In this document: one piece after another, positions 17,932 to 25,800 of the stretch
How the letters are laid out: each line of letters opens with the position of its first letter
Position numbering within the stretch: position 1 is the first letter of the stretch
From: SXMI01 sp964391365
GTDB taxonomy: Bacteria; Actinomycetota; Acidimicrobiia; Acidimicrobiales; Microtrichaceae
Length of the DNA stretch: 33,828 nucleotides
NCBI GenBank assembly: GCA_964391365.1
Contig: CAYMKW010000022.1
Coordinates: 1 to 33,828, forward strand
Reading direction: 5' to 3'
Program-made: the position numbers and the translations under genes
Notes under the pieces: generated by a model
Databases searched by the model: none
Seen by the model: only the letters and a program-made list of their open reading frames with translations
Told to the model about the DNA's origin: nothing

Positions 17932-18579
17932 TCACTCGGTCGCCTCGACGGCGACGGGTTCCTGTTGATCCATCTGCTCCGCGGGAGCCTCCGTTGCCGG
18001 GGACTCCTCGGTTCCGGCCCCGGGAGCCGGTTCCGGCCTGGGCGCCTTGGCCTGCGCCTTCTTGTCCGGGCCGAGGACCATCGTCATGTTGCGTCCGTCC
18101 TGCTTCGGCATCACCTCGACCTTGCCGACCTCGACGACCTCCTCGGCGACACGGTCGAGGATCCGCCGACCCAGTTCCGGATGCTGCATCTCCCGGCCCC
18201 GGAACATGATCGTGACCTTGACCTTGTGGCCCTCACCCAGGAACTGGGCCACCTTCCTGGTCTTGGTGTCGAAGTCCCCGCCGCCGATCTTGGGCCGGTA
18301 CTTCATCTCCTTGACCACGATGTTCGTGGCCTTCTTGCGCGACTCCTTGGCCCGTTGCTGCGCCTCGTACTTGAACTTCGTGAAGTTCATGATCCGGCAC
18401 ACCGGGGGCGAGGCCCCCGCTGCAACCTCGACCAGATCGAGGTCCATCGACCTCGCGGTCGACAGCGCCTCCGGCAGCGGCACGATGCCGAGCTGTGCCC
18501 CGTCCGGGCCGATCAGCCGGACCTCTCGGGCCCGGATCTGGTCGTTGACCCGTGTGTCGTCTCCCGCTGACGCAGCTAT
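17932..18579 (-). CDS. infC: Translation initiation factor IF-3, apparent AUA start codon
   Basis: IF-3 keeps the 30S subunit free and proofreads the start codon and initiator tRNA. It is 215 aa if read from ATA 18579. The N-domain reads RVNDQIRAREVRLIGPDGAQ, then LGIVPLPEAL, with FTKFKYEAQQR in the linker. The C-domain includes EMKYRPKIGGGDFDTK and VKVTIMFRGREM, followed by an acidic Pro/Glu tail of about 45 residues, common in actinobacteria. The in-frame stop TGA lies at 18586-18588, and no ATG, GTG or TTG occurs before the conserved domain. GTG 18483 would delete about 32 conserved residues. ATA 18577-18579 sits nine bases after a perfect GAGGAG ribosome binding site. Rare starts are known for infC (AUU in E. 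coli). Confidence 0.9.
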   Translation of the reverse strand: MAASAGDDTRVNDQIRAREVRLIGPDGAQLGIVPLPEALSTARSMDLDLVEVAAGASPPVCRIMNFTKFKYEAQQRAKESRKKATNIVVKEMKYRPKIGGGDFDTKTRKVAQFLGEGHKVKVTIMFRGREMQHPELGRRILDRVAEEVVEVGKVEVMPKQDGRNMTMVLGPDKKAQAKAPRPEPAPGAGTEESPATEAPAEQMDQQEPVAVEATE

Positions 18580-18588
18580 GGCCGATCA

Positions 18589-18800
18589 CTCCTCAACAGC
18601 TCATCCTCTTCGTGATGCTCCTCTGCTCGAACCACCGCCTCGGCGGTGGCGGTGGCCGACCCGAAAACGCAACGGGCGGACACCCACGGGCGTCCGCCAC
18701 GAACCCGACGATCCTCGTCGTGCACGATGGTCCTGCAGTCCGCGCCGGCGGCATGGAGGAGGGGCGGCAACCCACTTGTTGTGACCCGGCTACCGTACCA
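18589..18800 (-). promoter_or_regulatory. infC operon leader with ribosome binding site and two hairpins
   Basis: This stretch has no gene. In the minus direction it carries a possible -10 TACGGT (near 18787-18793) without a clear -35. A hairpin GGCGGAC/GTCCGCC (arms 18692-18698 and 18675-18681) is followed seven bases later by TTTT, an attenuator-like layout. A second hairpin, CCACCGC/GCGGTGG (18632-18649), can slip because CCACCGCC is repeated. The infC ribosome binding site GAGGAG is at 18589-18594. Confidence 0.4.
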
Positions 18801-18844
18801 GCACACGGGCCCGGCAACCGCATCGGAGCCCCCGACTGCACTGG

Positions 18845-19345
18845 ATGGACCACGTGGGATCGCTCTGGACACCCGACGGCGAACGACCGGTCGACACGAG
18901 CCGGCCGGGACCGTCCGCCGATGCCGACAGCGCCGGCGCACCGGCACCGAGCGACGCCGAGGAGGCAGCCCTGGCCATGGCCGCCCAGGCGATCGGCCTG
19001 GATCTCAGCACCATGAGTCCGGAGGAGCGCGAGCAGCTCCGGGCGGAACTGGCCGAGATGACGCGGGTTCGGGCGCAGGTCGCGGCCACGCCGGTCAGCG
19101 AGGTGCTGACCTCGCACCTCATGCGGTTCTTCGACCTGGCGCTCATCTACCTCGACGCCACCCCGCCCAAGTTCCACGAGGCCGCCGTGGTGATCGAGGC
19201 GTTCAGGTCCGTGATCGACTCCGCCGGCGACGAGTTGGGCGAGCACGAGCAGATGCTCCGGGACACGCTCGGTCAGGCCCAGATGGTGTTCGTCCAGGTC
19301 AAGGAATCGCTCGACGCGGTCGCCGGCCCCGACGGCGCCGGCTGA
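18845..19345 (+). CDS. DUF1844 family protein
   Basis: This is a 166 aa soluble protein, divergent from infC. After a low-complexity acidic head (residues 1-40), an amphipathic helix (MSPEEREQLRAELAEM) leads into a helical domain beginning ATPVSEVLTSHLMRFFDLAL and ending near LGQAQMVFVQVKESL. This pattern matches DUF1844, which is commonly located beside infC-rpmI-rplT in actinobacteria (recalled synteny). The function is unknown. The start is ATG 18845; no ribosome binding site or clear -10 is visible. It ends convergently with the next minus-strand gene. Confidence 0.8.
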   Translation: MDHVGSLWTPDGERPVDTSRPGPSADADSAGAPAPSDAEEAALAMAAQAIGLDLSTMSPEEREQLRAELAEMTRVRAQVAATPVSEVLTSHLMRFFDLALIYLDATPPKFHEAAVVIEAFRSVIDSAGDELGEHEQMLRDTLGQAQMVFVQVKESLDAVAGPDGAG

Positions 19346-19361
19346 TCACGCATCGGATCAT

Positions 19362-19577
19362 TCAGCAGGCGGTCACTCCGACGGCCTCGACGATTCCGGT
19401 CGGACCGAGTCGCCTGCTGAACACGACCGGTGTCCCCTCGGCGATCCACCGGGTGCCATCGGCGATCGACACGCAGTGGAACGGGATGAGTCCGCCGTCG
19501 CCGTCGACGATCCGTCCCACTCCGGCGGCGTCGTCGAAGGCCGAGACGACTCCCGACTCGCTGCGGTGAACGACCAC
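19362..19577 (-). CDS. Small cold-shock-domain-like protein, degenerate RNP motifs
   Basis: This is a 71 aa protein with the length and strand pattern of a cold-shock domain: GVVSAFDDAAGVGRIVDGDG, then PFHCVSIADGTRWIAEGT, then VVFSRRLGPTGIVEAVGV. The RNP1 position (KGFGFI in CspA) reads AGVGRI, and RNP2 (VFVHF) reads IPFHC, so most stacking aromatics are gone and ordinary single-strand nucleic-acid binding is doubtful. Similar FHCxxIADGxRxI proteins occur in actinobacteria, as far as I recall. It starts at GTG 19577, 11 bases after the hisG stop, so it is probably co-transcribed with hisG. Confidence 0.7.
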   Translation of the reverse strand: MVVHRSESGVVSAFDDAAGVGRIVDGDGGLIPFHCVSIADGTRWIAEGTPVVFSRRLGPTGIVEAVGVTAC

Positions 19578-19588
19578 GGGATCCGGCC

Positions 19589-20464
19589 TCAGTGGACGAT
19601 CTTCGAGAGCGGGAGCTCGATGAGGTCGGTGGCGCCCGCGTCCTTGAGTTCCGGGATCAGGATGTTGATCCGGGACTTGTCGACCACCGCTTCGACGGCG
19701 TACCCCGCTCCTCCGTAGAGCTCGTTCACGGTGGGGGTCTTCATGGCGGGGAGCACCCCGATCACGGCGTCGAGCTGGGGGGAGGGAACGTTGAGCTTCA
19801 CGAGCACCTTGCCCCGGGCCTCGAGCACGCCCTGGAGCAGGGTGAGGACCTGTTCCATGGCGTGTCGCCGCTCCGGGTCCGCGTAGGCCTCGGGATTGGC
19901 GACCAGCTCGGTGTAGGAGACGAGCACCTCGTCGATGATCCGGAGTCCCGCTGCCCGGAGCGCATTCCCCGTCTCGGTGATGTCGACCACGCAGTCGACG
20001 ATGTCCGGAACCTTGGCCTCGGTCGCCCCGTAGGAGAGTCGCAGGTCGGCCCGGACGCCCTTCGACTCGAAGTAGCGCCGAGTCAGCTCCATGTACTCCG
20101 TCGACACCCGGACACCCTCGGGAAGGTCGGCGACCTCCTGGTAGGGGGAGTCCTGCGGGACAGCCACCACGACACGGATCGGGTTGCTGGTGACCTTCGA
20201 GTAGCGGAGCTCCCCCAGGGACACGACGTCGGAGCTCGTCTCCTCGACCCAGTCCCGCCCGGTGATCCCCAGGTCGAAGAGCCCGTCGGCCACGTAGTGC
20301 GGGATCTCCTGGGGTCGCAGGATCCGGACCGAATCGATCCTCGGGTCGTCGATCGAGGCCCGATAGGCCACTGATGACGAGCGACGGACGGGGAGATCGG
20401 CATCCTCGAACAACTGCAGCGTGGCAGCTTCGAGGGAGCCCTTCGGGAGGACCAGTCGCAGCAC
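19589..20464 (-). CDS. hisG: ATP phosphoribosyltransferase, long form
   Basis: This is the first enzyme of histidine synthesis, joining ATP and PRPP. At 291 aa it is the long HisG form, whose C-terminal ACT-like domain (about residues 210-291, VLVKLNVPSPQLDAVIGVLP onward) binds histidine for feedback inhibition; no HisZ partner is needed. The N-terminus VLRLVLPKGSLE is typical. DLGITGRDWVEE and VDCVVDITETGNALRAAGLR mark the catalytic and PRPP regions. GTG 20464 is preferred to GTG 20473 because it gives the normal N-terminus and lies seven bases after TAGCGT. Confidence 0.96.
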   Translation of the reverse strand: MLRLVLPKGSLEAATLQLFEDADLPVRRSSSVAYRASIDDPRIDSVRILRPQEIPHYVADGLFDLGITGRDWVEETSSDVVSLGELRYSKVTSNPIRVVVAVPQDSPYQEVADLPEGVRVSTEYMELTRRYFESKGVRADLRLSYGATEAKVPDIVDCVVDITETGNALRAAGLRIIDEVLVSYTELVANPEAYADPERRHAMEQVLTLLQGVLEARGKVLVKLNVPSPQLDAVIGVLPAMKTPTVNELYGGAGYAVEAVVDKSRINILIPELKDAGATDLIELPLSKIVH

Positions 20465-20471
20465 GGCGGGC

Positions 20472-20477
20472 ACGCTA
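20472..20477 (-). promoter_or_regulatory. -10 element of hisG (leaderless)
   Basis: TAGCGT on the minus strand is followed by seven bases and then GTG 20464. No ribosome binding site is present. The same hexamer and spacing occur before the gene at 25910. Confidence 0.55.
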
Positions 20478-20546
20478 GCCGTGCACCCGGAGCGCCGCGA
20501 ACCCGGTTCCGGAACCCGTCCGGGCCGATCCCGCCCAGTGAGCCAA

Positions 20547-20564
20547 CCTCAAGTTCTACTCAAG
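20547..20564 (+). repeat. 11-base-period direct repeat in the hisG/acyltransferase gap
   Basis: CCTCAAG (20547-20553) and ACTCAAG (20558-20564) are separated by four bases, giving a one-helix-turn period typical of tandem-binding regulators such as PhoB- or SARP-type proteins. It lies about 100 bases upstream of the chosen acyltransferase start. The rest of 20465-20668 shows no gene. Confidence 0.35.
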
Positions 20565-20668
20565 AGCGCTCTGCCCCTTGTCAGGACGACCACGGAGCGT
20601 GTTGTCTGTTGACCGTGCCCGGCGCCACGGTGGTGCTGCTGGGGGGGCGTGTCGCAAGGACGCAACAC

Positions 20669-21538
20669 GTGGCACTCGAACTCGACCGCCCGAACCCGGT
20701 CGACCTGGCTCCGGCACCCGCCGTGGAGTCCGTCGACCTGCGGGTCCCTCCCGGAGTCCTCACCACACCGCTTCCCTCGGTCCCGACCGCCGCTCGCGGG
20801 CGCCGTTCCCGCAGACCCATCGTTCCACCGGGCCCGAACCGGATCGCGCCGGACCCGAACCGGACGTTCACGCCGGACCGGCTCGAGCCGGGACTCGTGT
20901 GCCGATCGGTGCCACCCACCTCGGACCTGGGGGTCCGGGCCGAGCAGTTCGTCTACGACGTCTTCCGGACCAGCGGGTTCTGCGCCGAGTCGCCTCGCCG
21001 TCACGTCGAGGAGACCGAGCCGTGGCGTGGGGGCAGCATGCTCCACGTCATCACCGACGACGGGGACGACGGGCAGGACGTCGGCGAGCCGGGAGCGATC
21101 GTCGGAGTCGTCCGGACGATCCGCGGCACCTTCGACGAGCTGCCGGTCTCACGGTTCGACCCCGAGGTGCCCGTCCCCGAGGGCGTCCTCTGCGAGATCG
21201 GATCACTGGCGGTGAAGTCCGACCAGCGCGGCCTCGGCGTTGCCAACGAACTGCACCGGGCCGCCTTCCTCGCCGGGATCCGCGACCGCTGCGACGGATT
21301 CTGCTTCCTGATCGAGGAGTGGATGTTCGACTTCTTCGCCGGCGTGTACGGCCTCCCGGTGCGGCGCCTCGCACCACCGAGCCACTTCATGGGTGGTGAC
21401 ATCGTGCCGACCGGGATGTGGATGCCCGAGATGCTGCGCGTCATCGCACGGATCCGACCGAACGTCTACCGCTGGGCCGTCGAGGACCTCGAGCAAAACC
21501 TCCACGTCGAACTCGACCTGCCGATGGTTCCTGCATGA
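20669..21538 (+). CDS. GNAT-fold, autoinducer-synthase/FeeM-like acyltransferase
   Basis: This protein is about 289 aa. After a Pro/Arg-rich, apparently disordered head (~75 residues), the remaining ~210 residues resemble acyl-homoserine-lactone synthase and FeeM N-acyl-amino-acid synthase relatives within the GNAT superfamily. Features are an N-terminal AEQFVYDVFRTSGF block, AIVGVVRTIRG (beta-strand with conserved Arg), CEIGSLAVKSDQRGLGVANE (acyl-CoA/ACP-binding turn), and a C-terminal FFAGVYGLPVRRL with HFMGGDIVPTGMW. I infer acyl transfer to a small amine, possibly making a signal or lipid. GTG 20669 has AAGGA eight bases upstream; TTG 20609 and GTG 20615 are alternatives. The next gene overlaps as ATGA. 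Confidence 0.6.
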   Translation: MALELDRPNPVDLAPAPAVESVDLRVPPGVLTTPLPSVPTAARGRRSRRPIVPPGPNRIAPDPNRTFTPDRLEPGLVCRSVPPTSDLGVRAEQFVYDVFRTSGFCAESPRRHVEETEPWRGGSMLHVITDDGDDGQDVGEPGAIVGVVRTIRGTFDELPVSRFDPEVPVPEGVLCEIGSLAVKSDQRGLGVANELHRAAFLAGIRDRCDGFCFLIEEWMFDFFAGVYGLPVRRLAPPSHFMGGDIVPTGMWMPEMLRVIARIRPNVYRWAVEDLEQNLHVELDLPMVPA

Positions 21539-21978
21539 CGGCACCAGCCGGATCCCTCCGCCGCTCCTGGCGGGACGACGTCACCTCGCTCGGGCTGCTC
21601 GGTCGCTCCTGGGCCGTCGGCGTCATCCTGTTCTCCGCAGCGCGGGCGCTCGTGGCCTGGCCCACCCTCGGGCGCTACGGCGTCGACCCATGGGTCTTCC
21701 TGGCGGTCGACCTCCTCACGGCTCCCCCCTACGGTGTGGCCCAGGCCGTGACGGTCAAGATCCTGCGCGACGCCCGGCGACCGTGGCATGACGCCTCGGT
21801 CTGGGCCGGGATCGTCCTGGCCGCGTTCCTGGCCCCCTACGTCTACGTGTTCGCCGCCTCGGGATCGCTGCCGCCACTCGCCACGATCGGCGTGCTGGTG
21901 TGGATGAGCGTCTTCGGGGCGCTCGCCGCCTGGCGGACCTGGAGCCAGATCCGTTCCGGGCGAACCGCCGACCGCTGA
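21535..21978 (+). CDS. Small multi-pass membrane protein, unknown function
   Basis: This is a 147 aa protein with about four hydrophobic segments: WAVGVILFSAARALVAW, PWVFLAVDLLTAPPYGVAQA, a third beginning VWAGIVLAAFLAPYVYVFAA, and PLATIGVLVWMSVFGALAAW. I recognise no named family. The ATG overlaps the acyltransferase stop (ATGA), so the two proteins are translationally coupled and probably work together. A membrane partner for an acyl-product enzyme, for export or anchoring, is a guess from context only. Confidence 0.8.
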   Translation: MTAPAGSLRRSWRDDVTSLGLLGRSWAVGVILFSAARALVAWPTLGRYGVDPWVFLAVDLLTAPPYGVAQAVTVKILRDARRPWHDASVWAGIVLAAFLAPYVYVFAASGSLPPLATIGVLVWMSVFGALAAWRTWSQIRSGRTADR

Positions 21979-22184
21979 ACCGCGAACCGCTGCTCCGCCG
22001 GAGGGGCTGCACCGCTGACCGGGGCCGATGACCGGCACGGAGGCCCTCGCGGCTTTTCCGTACCGAATCCTTGAATCGCCGAGGTCTCCGCCGACGGTCC
22101 CACCACAGCGAGGTCCGGGCACCTGCGTTCCCGGACCCGAGGGCGAGCGAAAGGCGACGGGTCGGCGGGCCCGGCATCGAGCAC

Positions 22185-22796
22185 ATGGACGGACGACCAG
22201 GACCACCGATCGGATCGGTCCGCGACCAGGCGGACGGCGGGGCGACCCCCCGAACGGGCGCGCCCGGACACGCCCACCGGGACGGGAGTCAGCCCGAGCG
22301 TCGGGGGTTCATCAGGTTCACGACCGCAGGCGCTGTTGCGGTCGCAGCCGTCGCCATCCTGCCCGCCACCCTGGCCGGCCCCTGGTACCTGCTCGTCGGC
22401 TGGACCACCCTGATCGTGGCGGCCGTCCGCGTCCGCAGGCTCCCCGAGAACGTCCGACGCGCCGGGACGTTCATGCTGCTCGCGGGCGGCATGTCCCTGA
22501 CCGGGGCCATGGTTCGCGGCGCCGAGGCCGCCCTGACCGGCGTGGACTACCCGTTCCCGAGCATCGCGGACGCCTTCAGCATTGCGTCCTACCCGCTGTT
22601 CCTCGCAGCGATCGCCGTGATCATCAGCGGCCGGATCGGTCGACCGGGTACCGACCTCGTGATCGATGCACTGGTCGCATCCCTGGCGGTCGATACGGTA
22701 TCCAAGATCGTCGCGTCCAAGGCACGCCCCCCATTTGATGTGATCATCCTGGACGAAGGTCCGTACCTGGCGGCGATGCAGCACGACATCTTCGAA
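22185..22796 (+). CDS. N-terminal membrane part of the GGDEF-EAL protein (interrupted by assembly gap)
   Basis: This is the 5' fragment of the gene that continues after the N run. From ATG 22185 it has a polar, Gly/Pro-rich cytoplasmic head of about 45 residues, then hydrophobic helices (FTTAGAVAVAAVAILPATLA, YLLVGWTTLIVAAV, TFMLLAGGMSLTGAM) and a SIADAFSIASYPLFLAAIAVI block. This resembles seven-helix sensor domains attached to actinobacterial diguanylate cyclases. Native sequence appears to stop after DALVASLAV (22692). The last ~35 codons before the N run look foreign. TTG 22071 is an alternative, less likely start. The 206 bases before the start (21979-22184) hold no recognisable gene. 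Confidence 0.75.
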
Positions 22797-22839
22797 NNNN
22801 NNNNNNTGGGTGGATGAGGCCGACAAACCGGCGCTCTAT
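22693..22839 (+). other. Non-native segment with 10-N assembly gap (22797-22806)
   Basis: This stretch sits between two copies of the 13-mer TCCCTGGCGGTCG (22680-22692 and 22840-22852). The part before the N run encodes KIVASKARPPFDVIILDEG, which resembles extracellular solute-binding proteins of the polyamine/iron ABC type, not a sensor helix. My count gives about 57% GC for the 104 bases before the gap, against roughly 70% for the window. Removing one repeat copy plus this segment rejoins DALVASLAV directly to AVLQWELVLL in frame. It is probably a scaffolding chimera rather than biology. Confidence 0.7.
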
Positions 22840-25800
22840 TCCCTGGCGGTCGCGGTGCTGCAGTGGGAACTGGTCCTCCTCCCCTTCCTGGCCGATGCAC
22901 AGGCCAGTGGAGCCGCCCTGGCCATCAACGTCCTCTACAGCGTCCTGTCGACCCTCCTGGTGGCCGCCGCCACGATGATCACCCTGGCGGGTGGCCACCG
23001 GTCGACCAGCAATCGCCTGCTCGCCGCCGGTCTGGCGGCCGTGGTGCTCCTCGACCTGACCGCGACCCTGGTCACCGCCGACCGGATCCCGACCCAGGCC
23101 CGGTTGATCCCGGCCGCCGCGGTCTTCGTCCTCGGTGCCGCCGGCCTGATGCACCCGAGCGTCCTCGGGCTCATGCAACGTGCGAGCGGACGCGCCCACC
23201 TGCGGCGGCTGACGCAGACCCGGATCGCCGTGCTGGGTCTGGCGCTGCTCGTGCCGCCGTCCCTGCTGACGCTCTCGCTCATCGGCCACTCCCCCGGCAC
23301 GATGTGGCTTCCCGTGGCCGGGTCCCTGCTCCTGGCACCCCTCGTCGTGGTCCGGCTCGGTCGACTCGTCAGGACCAACCAGACGACGGCCGAGACCGAG
23401 GCGATCCTCCGGTCCGTGAGTGAGGAACTCGTCGGAGCGGACTCCGACCTGCGCATCGAGGAGATCCTGGTCGCCGGGGTGGCCAGGCTCGTCGGTCAGG
23501 GAGAGCACGCGCCGCGGTTCGTCCTCGTCGACCCGCCCGAACAGGGCCGGGCCGCCGGGGCCGCCGCCGCCCACGGCCACCCGGCCACCGCACCGTTGGT
23601 CCGGGCCGCCGTGAACGAGCGGCGATCATCCGGTGGAACCGTGGGAACCGGCGAGCTGGTGGAGCTCGGCGTACCGGGATGGGTCGCTGCGGTGGTCCTC
23701 GTCGAGGGTCAACTGCGGGGCGCGATCCTGGCCGAGTCGACCCGCCTGAACGCTGAGCAGCTCCAGGCCCTGCAGAGCCTGTGCCGCGACGCCTCGTTCG
23801 CCCTCCGGGCCGTGGACCGGACCGAGATCACGGTGCGTCAGCGATCCGAGGAGCGCTTCGGTGCGCTGGTCGACAACTCCTCCGACATCGTGGTCGTCCT
23901 CGACGACCGTCGTCGGCCCGTGTACGTCTCTCCGGTCGCCGGTCGACTGCTCGGATACCCGCTCGACTACCTCGAGCAGCTCGACGTGCTCGAGCTCGTC
24001 CACCCGGAGGACCGCGGGGCCGCCACCGAACTCGCCGACGCAGTCCTGCTCGGACGTCGGCTGAGCCGGGAGCTGAGACTCCGTCACGTGGCCGGCACCT
24101 ACCACTGGTTCGAGGTCATCGGCACCGACCTCTCCGACGACCCGAACGTCGCAGGAGTCGTGCTCACGGCCCGCGAGATCGGCGACCGGAAGTCCGCCGA
24201 GGAGCGACTCCTCCTGTCCGAGGCCCGGTTCAAGGCTCTGGTCCAGCACTCGAGCGACCTGGTGGTGGCGGTGGTCCCCGGCGACGGTCTCCGCTACGCC
24301 AGTCCGTCGGTCGCCGCCGTGACGGGCCGTGACGTCAGCGGGATCCACGACTGGACGCTCGACCAGGTGTTCCCGAACACGGGGCTCCGCTGGGACGATG
24401 TCGTGCCGCATGCCGCCCGTTCCGCCGACCGGCTCCTCCACTTCACGTTCGACGACGCCTCCGGCCGACGGCGGCACATCGAGGCGACGGTGACCGACCT
24501 CCGGGCCGAACCCTCGCTGGCGGCGTACGTCCTGAACGGCCGTGACGTGAGTGAGCGGACCGCCATGATGGAACGACTCCAGCACCAGGCGACGCACGAC
24601 GCGTTGACGGGTCTGGCCAACCGCGTCCGCGCCGGGACGGAACTCGGAGCGATGCTGGCCCGCAACGACGGCGCCAGTTCCGTCGCCGTGATCTCGATCG
24701 ACCTCGACGACTTCAAGAACATCAACGACAGCCTGGGGCACGCCGCCGGCGACGTGGTGCTGCGCGCCGTCGCCGACCGGGTCGCCCGGGTGGCCGGTGA
24801 GGCCGACCTGGCGGTGCGGAGCGGTGGGGACGAGTTCCTCCTCGTGCTCGAACGAGGCCACGGAGAGGCCCAGGTCACGGAGGTGGCGCAGGACCTGCTC
24901 GAGTCGCTCGCCCAACCGCTCCTCGTCGACGGCCGGAGCATCACCGTGTCGGCATCGGCGGGCGTCGCCTTCGATCACGACCGCTCGTGGAGCGCCGAGG
25001 ACCTGCTCCGCAACGCCGACACCGCCATGTACCGGGCCAAGGATGCGGCCCGGCAACTCGGCCGCCCGCAGATCACCGTGTTCGAGTCGGTCATGCACTC
25101 CGACAGCTACGACCGCTTCGAACTCCGTGGGGACCTGGCCCGGGCCATTGCCGGCGAACAGCTCGAGGCCTACTACCAACCCGTCGTCGACCTCTGCACC
25201 CAGCGCATCGTGGGCCTGGAGGCACTCGTGCGCTGGAACCACCCGCACCGAGGACTCCTGGGCCCCAACGTGTTCGTCCCGCTCGCCGAGGAGAGCGGTC
25301 TGATCCTCGAGCTGGGCCGGTGGATGCGCCAGCGGGCCTGTCGCGACCTGGCCGCGTGGCGTGCCGCCGACCCTGCGGTCGCCGGCCACCTGACCGTCGC
25401 GGTCAACCTGTCGGCGGCGGAGATGCACGACGAGGACCTGGTCCGCAGCGTCGTCGACCTGCTCGCCCACCACGACCTGCCGGCCGGCTGTCTCACGCTC
25501 GAGATCACCGAGTCGTCGCTGCTGACCGACACCGACCTGGTGCAACAGCGCATGGACTCGCTCCGGGAACGAGGCATCCGGTTCGCGATCGACGACTTCG
25601 GAACCGGCTACTCGTCGCTCGGCTACATCCACCGGTTCGCATTCGACGTCCTGAAGGTCGACCGGAGCTTCGTGGACGGACTCGACCAGCCCACCAACCA
25701 GCGGATCGTGGCTGCCGTGTTGGATCTGGCCAACCAGATGGGCGCAACGGTCGTCGCCGAAGGGATCGAGGAGCTCCACCAGGAGACGGCCCTGACCGAC

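Noticed and set aside
18483..18579. A frameshift or truncation of infC
   Set aside because: The conserved N-terminus is continuous in frame from 18579 with no gap, so a rare start codon explains it better. A base error at the ATA itself cannot be excluded.
22071..22184. TTG 22071 as the start of the GGDEF-EAL protein
   Set aside because: It would add an Arg-rich, low-complexity extension with no ribosome binding site. ATG 22185 is simpler, though not proven.
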